DNA of 64,000 nt, taken from positions 1 through 64,000 of the forward strand of contig NZ_NFOE01000036.1 in the NCBI RefSeq assembly GCF_002179635.1. Direction: 5' to 3'. A program made the translations under genes and the position numbers. The number at the start of each line of letters is the position of its first letter. Position 1 is the first letter of the stretch. This document shows, in pieces, positions 48,822 to 57,871 of the stretch. The notes beneath the pieces were generated by a model. The model was not told the origin of the DNA. It did no database searches and worked only from the letters and a program-made list of their open reading frames with translations. This stretch comes from Campylobacter jejuni. Its GTDB lineage: Bacteria; Campylobacterota; Campylobacteria; Campylobacterales; Campylobacteraceae.

Positions 48822-49628
48822 CTAAAATCTTCTAAAATTTACTGGAAAATGATCTGAAGCTAAAAAACTCCTTAATCCAGCTAATGCTAAAACAGCAGCA
48901 AAAGCAGGTGGAGTATAAAGTGCACCTTGATTTGAATTTCCGGTAATTGCATAATCAATTATATTGCCACTAGTTTGTGTAAAAGAAGGCGGTGATACTA
49001 TATTAACACGCGATCTTAAATCCGAATCAAGTAATCCTATAAGATTATTAGGTGTTCTATTAAAATCACCCATAATCATCCAATTAATTTGTGGCATATT
49101 TCTAAAATGCATATCCACTGCCGTTACAATAGCACCTGCATCATTGCCACCTCTTGCTAAAGCGTGTATACTAAAAAATACATCATTTCCTATACGAATT
49201 CCTATAATAGGTCTTGAAGCAACAGTTGGGGGAGGTAAAACTATAACCTCATCAGCTTGTCTTCTACTAACTATAGCCATATTAACACGATTTGCTCCAA
49301 CATCTACCCTAGAATAATATATAAAAACAGAATTTGGACGCGACAAAGAGCCCAAATTCCATTCATATTCATGAATAGGAATACCTACCCCTGGTGGCTG
49401 AACCTGTCTTGGAGTCATCATTGCAGTAGAAGGTAAAACTCCAGCTTCTTGCACTGCTAAAACATCTAAAGGATTATCTCCAGTTACCAATTGTCTTATA
49501 CTAATATTCCATTTACTTTCAGTTGATGCTGATGATCCTTGTAAATTCCAAGTTCCTACATTATAATCATCTAAAGCACTAAAAGCCAAGCTCACACTAA
49601 AAATAAAAGATAATATTATTTTTTTCAT
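48822..49628 (-). CDS. cdtB: Cytolethal distending toxin subunit B (nuclease)
   Basis: The active subunit, a DNase I-like nuclease that damages host nuclear DNA, 268 residues. A signal peptide covers about residues 1-17. The catalytic positions are intact: Glu61 in VQEAG, His155 in FSIHALARGGND, Asp188 and Asn190 in MGDFNRTP, and Asp257-His258 in LASDHFPV. It lies between cdtA and cdtC, as in all cdt operons. Confidence 0.96.
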   Translation of the reverse strand: MKKIILSFIFSVSLAFSALDDYNVGTWNLQGSSASTESKWNISIRQLVTGDNPLDVLAVQEAGVLPSTAMMTPRQVQPPGVGIPIHEYEWNLGSLSRPNSVFIYYSRVDVGANRVNMAIVSRRQADEVIVLPPPTVASRPIIGIRIGNDVFFSIHALARGGNDAGAIVTAVDMHFRNMPQINWMIMGDFNRTPNNLIGLLDSDLRSRVNIVSPPSFTQTSGNIIDYAITGNSNQGALYTPPAFAAVLALAGLRSFLASDHFPVNFRRF

Positions 49629-49637
49629 ATTCTTCTC

Positions 49638-50444
49638 CTATTTTCCCATATAAGGGGTTTTTGCTGTGAAAGTTGGTACAGTTATATACCATTGTCTGTC
49701 TAAATTTTTCTCCCCTTTTTTTACACAATCAGTTAAATATATATTATAAAAACTAAAATCAAACTCATGCATTACATCTTTTACCGGAGTTTGAATACAC
49801 TGTTGCGTTGCAAAATTTTGAATTTGAAAAGATCCATTACTCATAGGAAAAAATTTCCAAAATTGTGCGTAATTACTTTGATCACAAGGATAATGTACTA
49901 TACCATTTCCGTAAGCATTTAAGCAAGTATTAGTTTTTGCGTTCTTAATCATAACCATATCATTTGGAAATTCTATAAGCTGCCAAACCCTAGCATCGCC
50001 AAAAGGTTTGCTATTATATAAATTATAACCCCAAATCCAATTTCCAGCAGCTAAAGCCCATACAGTTAACGCAGCTCCATTTGGATTCATAATAGTAACA
50101 AAATCACTCGGAAAACCTCTATTTTCAAACACCGAGCTCTCACTAAAATTCCCAGTTGAAGTCAATCTTGGTAAAGGACCTTTTATAGCATTATTACCTT
50201 TAAAAGTATTTGTTTTTATAAGCGGTGGATCTAAAGGCACAGCTGGAACTATATCTTTACCTTCTACTAAAGCTGGAATTGTTTGCTTTGCAGGTGGTGT
50301 TGGATTTTTACCTATTTTTAAAGGATCAGTATCATTTATATTACCAAAAGAGCGTCCTAAAGGATTTAATTGTTCCTTAGAAGAACACCCCATAAGAAAT
50401 GCTATAAACGCGATCAACATCATCGCAAATTTAATTTTATGCAT
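49638..50444 (-). CDS. cdtA: Cytolethal distending toxin subunit A (lipoprotein)
   Basis: A binding subunit of the toxin, 268 residues from the chosen start. It has a lipoprotein signal with lipobox LMGC (Cys20), a proline-rich spacer (about 45-75), and a ricin-type lectin domain (about 110-260; WQLIEFPNDMVMIKNAKTN, FQIQNFATQQCIQTP). The frame is open to 50483, but GGAGG lies six bases before the ATG at 50444, and the length then equals that of C. jejuni CdtA. It is the first gene of cdtABC and is divergent from pepT. Confidence 0.94.
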   Translation of the reverse strand: MHKIKFAMMLIAFIAFLMGCSSKEQLNPLGRSFGNINDTDPLKIGKNPTPPAKQTIPALVEGKDIVPAVPLDPPLIKTNTFKGNNAIKGPLPRLTSTGNFSESSVFENRGFPSDFVTIMNPNGAALTVWALAAGNWIWGYNLYNSKPFGDARVWQLIEFPNDMVMIKNAKTNTCLNAYGNGIVHYPCDQSNYAQFWKFFPMSNGSFQIQNFATQQCIQTPVKDVMHEFDFSFYNIYLTDCVKKGEKNLDRQWYITVPTFTAKTPYMGK

Positions 50445-50556
50445 TTTTCCTCCTTGAATTTTTAAGTTTGAATATATTAACATAATTTTAAAACATTTTG
50501 ATAAAAAATATCATTAATAGCTTTTCTTGATTTTATTAAGTATTTAAAAAATGAAT

Positions 50557-50565
50557 TGTTATAAT
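50557..50565 (+). promoter_or_regulatory. Extended -10 promoter element of pepT
   Basis: TGTTATAAT (an extended TGnTATAAT) lies 29 bases before the pepT start. The cdtA promoter must lie on the other strand of the same 150-base gap; TATATT at 50476-50471 is a weak candidate. Confidence 0.6.
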
Positions 50566-50594
50566 TTATTAATTTTAATCTAAAAGGAAAAATT

Positions 50595-51821
50595 ATGGAT
50601 ATTGTGCAAAGATTTATAAATTACACTAAGATTAATACCACTACAAGTAGAGAAAATGGTGCCAAAGGCATTATGCCATCAAGTCCTAATCAAATGGAGC
50701 TTGCAAAATTACTTGAAAAAGAATTACAAGAACTAGGTTTAAAAGACATCAAAAGAAGAGAAAACACCATCACCACAGCTCTTTTACCAGCAAACACTCC
50801 AAATGCTCCTAAAATAGCCTTTTTTGCGCATTTAGATACAAGTATGGAACAAACCAACGATACCAAAGCACAAATCACTAAGTATCAAGGTGGGGATATA
50901 TGTTTAAATAAAAACTTAGATCTTTATTTGAAAGAAAGTGAATTTAAAGAGCTTAAAAACTACATAGGAGATGATATTATCCACACTGATGGCACAAGTT
51001 TGCTTGGAGCTGATGATAAAGCAGCCATTGCGGCTATTATGGATATGCTTGAATTTTTTGTTAAAAATCCTGATATTAAACATGGCGATATTTATGCTTG
51101 CTTTTTACCTGATGAAGAGCAAGGTTTAAGAGGAGCAAAAGCTTTTGATATAAAAGAAATTGATGCTGATTTTGGGTATTGTTTAGATTGTTGTGAGATA
51201 GGAGAGTTTATTTATGAAAATTGGAATGCAGGAGATTGTGAAGTAGAATTTATAGGAAAATCTGCTCATCCTATGAGCGCCAAAGGAAAACTAGTTAATT
51301 CTTTACTTTTAGCACATAAATTTATCTCTATGCTTCCAAATGGCGAAGCACCTGAATACACAGAAAATAAAGAGGGATATTTTTGGGTTAAAGAACTCCA
51401 AGGAAATAGCGCTAAAACTATTTTAAAAATAGATATTAGAGAATTTGATGATGAAAAATACAAACAAAGAATGCAATTTTTACAAGATTTAAACGATAGT
51501 TTTAAAAAGTTATACGGAGAAGAAAGAATTAACATTAAGCTTAATGATCGTTATAAAAATGTCTTTAATAGTCTAAAAACAACCAAATCTTTACCTATTA
51601 AACTTGCTTTACAAGCTTATGAAAATTTAAATATCAAAACTAAAATCATTCCTATGCGTGGAGGATATGATGGAGCGGTGCTTTCAGAAAAAGGCTTGCC
51701 TTGTCCAAATATCTTTACTGGAGCACATAATTTTCACTCTATTTATGAGTATTTACCTGTTAAATCTTTAAAAGCAGCGAGCAAAGTTATACAAGAAATC
51801 ATCATCCTAGCTGCAAAATAA
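50595..51821 (+). CDS. pepT: Peptidase T (tripeptide aminopeptidase)
   Basis: A zinc M20 aminopeptidase that removes the N-terminal residue of tripeptides, 408 residues. Metal-binding motifs: FFAHLDTSMEQ near residue 78, LLGADDKAAIAA near 141, PDEEQGLRGAK near 173 and the final histidine in FTGAHNFHSIYEY. AAAAGGAAAAATT precedes the ATG. It is divergent from cdtA and convergent with dcuC. Confidence 0.95.
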   Translation: MDIVQRFINYTKINTTTSRENGAKGIMPSSPNQMELAKLLEKELQELGLKDIKRRENTITTALLPANTPNAPKIAFFAHLDTSMEQTNDTKAQITKYQGGDICLNKNLDLYLKESEFKELKNYIGDDIIHTDGTSLLGADDKAAIAAIMDMLEFFVKNPDIKHGDIYACFLPDEEQGLRGAKAFDIKEIDADFGYCLDCCEIGEFIYENWNAGDCEVEFIGKSAHPMSAKGKLVNSLLLAHKFISMLPNGEAPEYTENKEGYFWVKELQGNSAKTILKIDIREFDDEKYKQRMQFLQDLNDSFKKLYGEERINIKLNDRYKNVFNSLKTTKSLPIKLALQAYENLNIKTKIIPMRGGYDGAVLSEKGLPCPNIFTGAHNFHSIYEYLPVKSLKAASKVIQEIIILAAK

Positions 51822-51847
51822 ATTTAAGCCTTTTAAGGCTTAAATTT
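51820..51847. terminator. Bidirectional terminator between pepT and dcuC
   Basis: A 13-bp stem (AAATTTAAGCCTT with its complement) covers the end of the pepT stop codon and the start of the dcuC stop codon. The A/T flanks give T-rich tails in both directions. Confidence 0.7.
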
Positions 51848-53138
51848 ATAATAACACAAAAGCAATTATAACCACCGAAACAACACAACCTAAAGCAGTT
51901 CTTTTAACAATTTCTAAAGGACTAACCCCAGCTATAGCTGAAACGATAATACAAGCTCCTAAAATAGGCGAAAGATATCTTCCAAGCACTGCTGACATTG
52001 CCACTGCAGTACCAAGTTTAACTTGATCAAAACCAAGATCTTGAGCATGAATAGTTACAGCCTTGTTAAATGCCATAGCAGCAGCATCACCACTACCTGT
52101 AACCATAGCCATTAAAAATGGTATAAAAGTTCCACCAAAACGCACATAATGTTGTTCATTTTTAAGCCATTCTATGATGATATCAATTACCCCGCATGCT
52201 TTTAAACCTGCAACAAAAACACTAGCAGCTATGATAATCCCTATAATCTCTGCATAAGATTTTCCCATACCATTAAAAAACTCTTTAAAAATATTATCAG
52301 GCTTGCTCATAGTTACTACTAAAGCTATAATCGCTCCTAAAAGCATAGCTTCAGCAACTCCAACTTCTTTTGTCCATGTTAAAAACTCATAATCATTTAA
52401 AGGACTTGCGCCTATGATTAGCACAATTAAAGGCACTAAAGGCATAAACGCATAAAATACATTTACTTTTTCAATATTATCTTCAGTCTTGTTTTGATTA
52501 GCCACTTCAAAAACTTGCCCTTTTTGATAATCTTTAAAAATCACTGCCATAATCATCAAAGAAATCATCACTATTACTCCTGCCGTTAATGCATTTGGAG
52601 TTTGAGTTAAAACAATTTCTTGTATATTTTTCCCTGAAATTTCAGAAATCAAAGCCGTATGAGAAACACCTGGACTTAAAATTCCTCCTATAGTTCCACA
52701 AAGCACCGTTGCTGCTGCCATAGCAGGTTTTATACCTGAAGCCATTAAAAGCGGTATCAAAGTCGCACCAACTGCAGCTGAACATCCTGCTGCTGAAGGT
52801 ATAGCTATAGCGATGAAAAAAGTCACCATAAAAGCAAGCGGGATTAAGAAAAATCCTACATTTTTCAAAGGTGTTGTAAGTAGTTTAACCAAATGCTTAT
52901 CACACCTAGTCACTTTCATCACAAAAGCAAAGCCCATACTCGCACAAATTGCCTTAATCAAAGCAGGTTGCACCATAGCATGCGTAAAAGCACTCAAAGC
53001 TTCAATGGGCTTAAGTGAAATCAAACATAAAATAAAACCAACACTAATTAAAGCTGTTTTTGTTTCTACTTTTTTAATAAGCAAATAAACCACAGCCACA
53101 ATACCAAAAATCGCAGCTAAAAGATAAAAAGTTTGCAT
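51846..53138 (-). CDS. dcuC: C4-dicarboxylate transporter of the DcuC family
   Basis: An inner-membrane carrier for succinate, fumarate, malate or aspartate, used mainly under low oxygen, 430 residues with about 12 membrane segments. Family-like stretches are IPSAAGCSAAVGATLIPLL, TIGGILSPGVSHTALI and MVTGSGDAAAMAFNKAV. AAAGGAGAAAA precedes the ATG. Its neighbours are peptidases that release amino acids; pepE, upstream on the same strand, is specific for aspartyl dipeptides, which suits a role in aspartate/succinate exchange (inference). Confidence 0.88.
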   Translation of the reverse strand: MQTFYLLAAIFGIVAVVYLLIKKVETKTALISVGFILCLISLKPIEALSAFTHAMVQPALIKAICASMGFAFVMKVTRCDKHLVKLLTTPLKNVGFFLIPLAFMVTFFIAIAIPSAAGCSAAVGATLIPLLMASGIKPAMAAATVLCGTIGGILSPGVSHTALISEISGKNIQEIVLTQTPNALTAGVIVMISLMIMAVIFKDYQKGQVFEVANQNKTEDNIEKVNVFYAFMPLVPLIVLIIGASPLNDYEFLTWTKEVGVAEAMLLGAIIALVVTMSKPDNIFKEFFNGMGKSYAEIIGIIIAASVFVAGLKACGVIDIIIEWLKNEQHYVRFGGTFIPFLMAMVTGSGDAAAMAFNKAVTIHAQDLGFDQVKLGTAVAMSAVLGRYLSPILGACIIVSAIAGVSPLEIVKRTALGCVVSVVIIAFVLL

Positions 53139-53147
53139 TTTTCTCCT

Positions 53148-53855
53148 TTAGATTTTAGTTATTTGATTGACTTTTAAATATTCCACATTAAAAGGATAGC
53201 TTAGCTTTAGCACATCATGATGACCTATGATTTTTAAGCTATCATCTTGCACTTTTAATGCAGAACCCTCCGGTATAGCATAAACAATGTCTTTTGGATT
53301 AGTTAATAAAAACTCTTCCAAGCGCTCCTCTCTGCTTTCTCCATTATGGCCAGGAATTTTACCACTAATAAAATGCGGGTTGATTTGATAAGGAAAAACC
53401 CCTAAACTATCAAAACTTTTTGGCATAACAATAGGCATATCATTAGTTGTTTTTATGCTAAGTCCTGCTATATTTGAGCCTGCACTCCAACCCATATAAC
53501 AAGCTCCTTTTTCAATACGTTCTTTTAACACTTCAAGCAAATCATTTTCATATAATTTATGCAAAAGCATAAAGCTATTGCCTCCACCTACTAAAAAAAC
53601 TTTTGCATTTAAAATTGCTTCTTTTAAATTTTCAAAATGGTGTAATGATTTGATATTATCTTTTTTTAAGCCTTCTTTTACCCTAGCTTCATAAGCATCA
53701 TAAGTCCTTCTAACGCCCGCATAAGGTATAAAAAGAATTTCTTCATCTTTCATGGAATTTTCTTTTAAAAAATCATCTATAAATTCTCTAGTGTGACTTA
53801 AGTAAACACTATCTTTATAACCAGAAGCACTAAAAAGCAAAAGTTTTGACATCAT
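53148..53855 (-). CDS. pepE: Dipeptidase E (alpha-aspartyl dipeptidase, S51 family)
   Basis: A cytosolic serine peptidase that cleaves Asp-X dipeptides, 235 residues. The nucleophile is Ser124 in YMGWSAGSN, with the upstream FLVGGGNSF and the conserved FPYQINPHF. The frame is open for 46 more codons, but those encode a low-complexity Phe/Leu stretch. The ATG at 53855 has AAAGGAAAG just before it and gives the normal family length. It lies nine bases before dcuC and is divergent from surE. Confidence 0.9.
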   Translation of the reverse strand: MMSKLLLFSASGYKDSVYLSHTREFIDDFLKENSMKDEEILFIPYAGVRRTYDAYEARVKEGLKKDNIKSLHHFENLKEAILNAKVFLVGGGNSFMLLHKLYENDLLEVLKERIEKGACYMGWSAGSNIAGLSIKTTNDMPIVMPKSFDSLGVFPYQINPHFISGKIPGHNGESREERLEEFLLTNPKDIVYAIPEGSALKVQDDSLKIIGHHDVLKLSYPFNVEYLKVNQITKI

Positions 53856-53971
53856 TCTTTCCTTTAAAAAATTAATCAAAACTATAATTTTAATATTTAA
53901 AAAATGAAAAAACAATTTAGCAATAAAAAATATTGTATTACTTGTGTTAAAATTTAAAAAAAGGAAAAAAC

Positions 53972-54745
53972 ATGAAAGAAATTTTAATAACAAACGATGA
54001 TGGCTATGAAAGTGAAGGCTTAAAAAAGCTTGTAAAAATGCTAAAAAAGCATTTTAAAGCTAAAATTACCATAGTAGCTCCTGCTAGCGAAAAATCAGCA
54101 TGCTCACACTCTATAACACTAACCAAACCTTTAAGATTTCACAAGGTTGGTAAAAGATTTTACAAGCTTGATGATGGCACACCTGCAGATTGCGTTTATC
54201 TTGCTTTGCATGCTTTATATAAAAAGCGTTTGCCTGATCTTGTCATAAGTGGAATCAATAAAGGAGCTAATGTAGGCGAGGATATCACTTACTCAGGAAC
54301 TTGTGCAGGTGCTATGGAAGCTGTACTTCATGGAATTCCTGCCATAGCTTTATCACAATTTTACAAAGATAGCCAAAAAGAGCTTGATTATAAACTTGCT
54401 TTAAAACTTACTAAAAAAATAGTCAAAAATATCTTTGAAAAGGGCTTTCCTTTAGATAAAAAAGAATTTTTAAATATCAACTTTCCTTCTAGCAAAACAG
54501 CCTTTCAAGGCTTAAAAATTTGTAAAGCAGGTAAAAGAATTTATAGTTATGAAGCACACTCAAATACAAATCCAAGAGGTGTAGAATACTACTGGCTAGC
54601 TGCTGCTAATCTTGATCATGAAAATGAAAAAGACTCAGACATAGCACTTTTAAAACAAGGCTATGCCACAATAACCCCTATAATGCTTGATCTAACAGCT
54701 TACAAACAAATGAAAAATCTCAAAAAATGGATGAAAAATGGATAG
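53972..54745 (+). CDS. surE: 5'-nucleotidase SurE
   Basis: A stationary-phase survival nucleotidase of 257 residues. The metal site is ITNDDGYESEG at the N-terminus; other motifs are VVAPASEKSACSHS-type (residues 35-50) and SGINKGANVGEDITYSGT. It is the first gene of a four-gene run with tcdA, a GNAT gene and the beta-lactamase gene. It overlaps tcdA by eight bases. It corresponds to Cj0293. Confidence 0.95.
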   Translation: MKEILITNDDGYESEGLKKLVKMLKKHFKAKITIVAPASEKSACSHSITLTKPLRFHKVGKRFYKLDDGTPADCVYLALHALYKKRLPDLVISGINKGANVGEDITYSGTCAGAMEAVLHGIPAIALSQFYKDSQKELDYKLALKLTKKIVKNIFEKGFPLDKKEFLNINFPSSKTAFQGLKICKAGKRIYSYEAHSNTNPRGVEYYWLAAANLDHENEKDSDIALLKQGYATITPIMLDLTAYKQMKNLKKWMKNG

Positions 54746-55391
54746 ATACACGCGTATAAAATGGCTTGTTAATGAAGATAATTTTATTAAATTTCAAAAT
54801 ACCAAAGTTTTAGTTTGTGGTTTGGGTGGAGTTGGTGGAATTTGCATTGATGCGCTTTTTAGAAGTGGCTTTAGCAATCTAACCTTAATCGATGCGGATA
54901 AATTTGAAACTACTAATCAAAACCGCCAGCTTCATAGTGAAAATATAGGTGAAGAAAAAGCTAAGGTTTTTGAACGCATTTACAATGCCAAAGGTATAGT
55001 TAGTAAAATCGATGATGAGTTTTTGAAAAGTTTTGATCTAAGTGAGTTTGATTTAATCATTGATGCGATTGATGATATACCTGCTAAGGTTGCTTTGGCT
55101 AATTTGGTTGATTTGAAAAAGCAAATTTTTATCTCATCAACCGGTGGTGCTAGAAAGCTTGATCCAACACGTATCAAAACGACAAGCATATTTAAAACAC
55201 ATGGCGATGCCCTAGCTAAAAAATTCCGCTATGAGCTTAGAAAATCAGGCTTTAAAGGAGACTTTGATGTGGTATTTTCAGATGAAGAAGCTCATTGTAA
55301 AGATCTTGGCTCATTTATGGGTGTGACAGCCTCTTTTGGACTTGCTTTAGCTTCTTTGGCTTTAAGGAAAGTGCTTGATAAGAAAGCTTGA
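54738..55391 (+). CDS. tcdA: tRNA threonylcarbamoyladenosine dehydratase (TcdA/CsdL), ThiF family
   Basis: An E1-like enzyme that cyclises t6A37 in tRNA using ATP, 217 residues. Motifs: VLVCGLGGVGGICIDAL (nucleotide site), TLIDADKFETTNQNRQ and LIIDAIDDIPAK. A catalytic cysteine typical of TcdA may be in EEAHCKDLG. Other ThiF/MoeB-type functions cannot be excluded, but the length and the NQNRQ motif favour TcdA. It corresponds to Cj0294. Confidence 0.82.
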   Translation: MDRYTRIKWLVNEDNFIKFQNTKVLVCGLGGVGGICIDALFRSGFSNLTLIDADKFETTNQNRQLHSENIGEEKAKVFERIYNAKGIVSKIDDEFLKSFDLSEFDLIIDAIDDIPAKVALANLVDLKKQIFISSTGGARKLDPTRIKTTSIFKTHGDALAKKFRYELRKSGFKGDFDVVFSDEEAHCKDLGSFMGVTASFGLALASLALRKVLDKKA

Positions 55392-55824
55392 TATAAAAGA
55401 CTTAGCTTCTTGTATCAAGCTTTTTAAGCAAAGCGTATCTACTCTTTGTAAAAATGATTATACAAAAGAGCAAATTCATGCTTGGATTAATATAGACCAA
55501 AAAGCTTGGGGAGAAAAATTTCAAAATCAACTAGGCTTTGTTTATGAAGAAAAAAGTCAAATCATATCTTTTATAAATATAAATTTAGAAGAAAAAACAC
55601 TCGATCTTTGCTTTACTCATGCAAGCTATGCTCATCAAGGTTATGGCAAAGCTTTATTAGAATTTGCTCTTAAAAACTACCCTTATAGTGAAATTTATAC
55701 TTTTGCTAGCCTTAGTGCTAAAAATTTCTTTTTAAAAGCAGGATTTAAAATCATCAAAGAAAACATTGCTATAAGAGATCAACAAGAATTAAAAAATTTT
55801 TTAATGAAAAAGGAAATAAAATGA
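55375..55824 (+). CDS. GNAT-family N-acetyltransferase
   Basis: A 149-residue acetyltransferase of unknown substrate. The acetyl-CoA motif is HQGYGKALLEFAL near residue 97, followed by FASLSAKNFFLKAGF (motif B). The start is TTG with AAGGA seven bases ahead. The gene overlaps tcdA by 17 bases and the beta-lactamase gene by four, so all four genes are probably translated from one message. It corresponds to Cj0295. Confidence 0.85.
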   Translation: MIRKLDIKDLASCIKLFKQSVSTLCKNDYTKEQIHAWINIDQKAWGEKFQNQLGFVYEEKSQIISFININLEEKTLDLCFTHASYAHQGYGKALLEFALKNYPYSEIYTFASLSAKNFFLKAGFKIIKENIAIRDQQELKNFLMKKEIK

Positions 55825-56588
55825 AAAAAATACTTTTGCTTTTTAGTCTTTTTTGTTCTTTTGTTTTGGCAAATGAAAATTTAGAAAATCTTTTTAAAGA
55901 TTACAATGAAAGTGGAGTTTTTATAGCTTATGATGGCAAGAATTATTATAGTAATGATTTTAAAAAAGTAAACAAACGCATTCTACCTGCCTCTACTTTT
56001 AAAATTTTCAACGCCCTAATCGCACTTAATGAAGGTATTGTGAAAAATACTAATGAGATTTTTTATCATTACAAAGGCGAAAAAGTGTTTTTACCCTCTT
56101 GGAAAAACGATGCAAATTTAGCCCTAGCTATGCAAAGATCTCAAGTTCCTGCCTATAAAGAACTGGCTAGAAAAATAGGCTTGGAAAAAATGCAAAAAAA
56201 CCTAAATAAACTCAACTATGGCAACCAAAAAATAAGTAAAATCGATAAATTTTGGCTTGATGATTCTTTGCAAATTAGCCTTAAAGAGCAATCCACTTTA
56301 CTTTTTAAACTTGCCAACTTAACGCTAGATTATCCTAAAAATATACAAAAAGAAATTATAAATATAATAAAACTTAGTGAAAATGATCATTATGAGTTTT
56401 TTGCAAAAACAGGCTGGGGAAAAGAAAAATATGGACAAATCGTAGGTTTTATAAAAGACAAAAAAACTCATCAAATTTATGCTTTTGCTTTATGTATGGA
56501 TATAAGTGATTTTAATAAACTTTATCTAAGAGAAAAGTTGGCAAAAAAATATCTATCAAATTTAATAAACTTGACACATAAAAAATAA
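55821..56588 (+). CDS. Class D beta-lactamase (OXA-61-like family)
   Basis: A periplasmic serine beta-lactamase of 255 residues. A signal peptide covers about 1-17 (MKKILLLFSLFCSFVLA). Active-site elements are complete: Ser58 in STFK, SQV at 107-109, YGN at 133-135, Trp145, and KTG at 196-198. It belongs with the chromosomal OXA enzymes of Campylobacter; the exact allele cannot be named here. Its ATG overlaps the GNAT stop (ATGA), so it is expressed from the surE operon unless there is an internal promoter. Its last 27 bases overlap bioC on the other strand. Confidence 0.93.
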   Translation: MKKILLLFSLFCSFVLANENLENLFKDYNESGVFIAYDGKNYYSNDFKKVNKRILPASTFKIFNALIALNEGIVKNTNEIFYHYKGEKVFLPSWKNDANLALAMQRSQVPAYKELARKIGLEKMQKNLNKLNYGNQKISKIDKFWLDDSLQISLKEQSTLLFKLANLTLDYPKNIQKEIINIIKLSENDHYEFFAKTGWGKEKYGQIVGFIKDKKTHQIYAFALCMDISDFNKLYLREKLAKKYLSNLINLTHKK

Positions 56589-57272
56589 AGGATGATAAGT
56601 CAAGGTATTTTGAAATTCTTTTTCATAGTTTTTTAAAAATGCCTTGCTTATGAAAAATTTATCACTCAAAGCATTAACCCCGCTTAATTTCAAATGCCTA
56701 AAAAGCTCTAAAGTGTGATCAAATTTTAGCTCTTTTAATTCTTCTTTTGCCTTTATGATCTTAAATTTTTTAGAAAGCTTTTGTGTAATTTGCTCTAAAG
56801 TTAAATATTCAAGTGATAAATTAGTGCTTTGCTTTATTTGAGTGAAATTTTTTTCTCCAAAAGTAGAAAAAAGCAAAATCCCATTTTTATTTAACATATT
56901 TGCAAGATTTTCTAAAAGCTCATCTATCTTTAGCCACTGCATACAAGCATTTGAAGCTATAAGATCAAATTTTTTCGTATAAAAATGATGATTTTTAAGC
57001 TCATTCATATCAAAAACACCAAATTCATCAAACTTACAAGGATTTTCAAAAGTATAAATATCATTTAAAAAATAATGCTTAAATTTAACACACTCTTGCA
57101 AAGCCTTACTAAAAACCCCTACTCCACAGCCAAACTCAAATACCGCTTTAAAATCGCTCAAATCATTCTCACTAAGCATTTTACAAAGCTCCTTAGCCAT
57201 GTCTTTTTGCACAGGTGTATTTGCACTATAAGTATCTTTTGCTCTTATGAAAGTTTGCAAAGTGCTTCCCAA
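56562..57272 (-). CDS. bioC: Malonyl-ACP O-methyltransferase BioC
   Basis: A SAM-dependent methyltransferase that primes biotin synthesis by methylating malonyl-ACP, 236 residues. The SAM motif is VFEFGCGVGVFSKAL near residue 45, followed by FDLIASNACMQWL. The N-terminal stretch RAKDTYSANTPVQKDMAKEL matches BioC. The start is uncertain: TTG at 57272 or TTG at 57260, the latter with GGAAG four bases ahead. It overlaps bioG by 28 bases. Confidence 0.88.
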   Translation of the reverse strand: MGSTLQTFIRAKDTYSANTPVQKDMAKELCKMLSENDLSDFKAVFEFGCGVGVFSKALQECVKFKHYFLNDIYTFENPCKFDEFGVFDMNELKNHHFYTKKFDLIASNACMQWLKIDELLENLANMLNKNGILLFSTFGEKNFTQIKQSTNLSLEYLTLEQITQKLSKKFKIIKAKEELKELKFDHTLELFRHLKLSGVNALSDKFFISKAFLKNYEKEFQNTLTYHPLFFMCQVY

Positions 57273-57871
57273 GTGTGGTATTTAAAAAATGCAAAATGTG
57301 GCTCATCGATAAACATTGCCTTTTCTTTGAAAAAATTTAAAACATGTTTTGGTGGAAAGATCTTATCATCTTTACTAATTATGGCTTTATCCCAAGTGAA
57401 ATTTTCATTTAAATCCTTAGTACAAAACTCATATAAACTTAAAAGTTCTGCTTTTAAATACTCGTTTTTTTCAAAGTAAAATTCATCGCTCAAACTCATT
57501 CTTTTTTCAAGCAAATTTGTTTTAAAATCCTCTAAAGCAAATCTTTTCATCGTTAGCTTAAAAATAGCTTCTTTAATCCCAAATTCATCATTTATAGGTA
57601 AATTTGTGCCATTTATGGCTATTTTTTTATCAAATTTTATATCTTTTAAAATTTTACTCGCTACACAAACTCCCATAGAAAAGCCAATAAGAGTGATTTT
57701 TTCAAACTTATTAAGATTAATCTTCCAATCAAAACTCGTATAATCATACACCATTAAAACATTTACATCACTTTTTAAGTGTGCAAAATGGCTAAAATGT
57801 GAGCAAAACCCTGAAAAAAATAAAATTAACTCAGATGAATTTGCATTTTCATGTAAAAAATGAGTTTTCAA
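57245..57871 (-). CDS. bioG: Pimeloyl-ACP methyl ester esterase BioG (DUF452)
   Basis: Removes the methyl ester after pimeloyl-ACP has been made, ending the BioC-started chain, 208 residues. It is an alpha/beta hydrolase with the nucleophile in LIGFSMGVCVA near residue 79; a C-terminal His is in DEPHFAFFKYH. BioH is the E. coli counterpart, and BioG replaces it in Campylobacter and Helicobacter relatives. It sits between bioF (four-base overlap) and bioC. Confidence 0.88.
   Translation of the reverse strand: MKTHFLHENANSSELILFFSGFCSHFSHFAHLKSDVNVLMVYDYTSFDWKINLNKFEKITLIGFSMGVCVASKILKDIKFDKKIAINGTNLPINDEFGIKEAIFKLTMKRFALEDFKTNLLEKRMSLSDEFYFEKNEYLKAELLSLYEFCTKDLNENFTWDKAIISKDDKIFPPKHVLNFFKEKAMFIDEPHFAFFKYHTWEALCKLS

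Noticed and set aside
53856..53993. N-terminal extension of pepE that would add 46 hydrophobic residues
   Set aside because: It encodes low-complexity Phe/Leu/Ile from A/T-rich intergenic DNA, overlaps surE, and the family starts at the Met near SKLLLFSASG.
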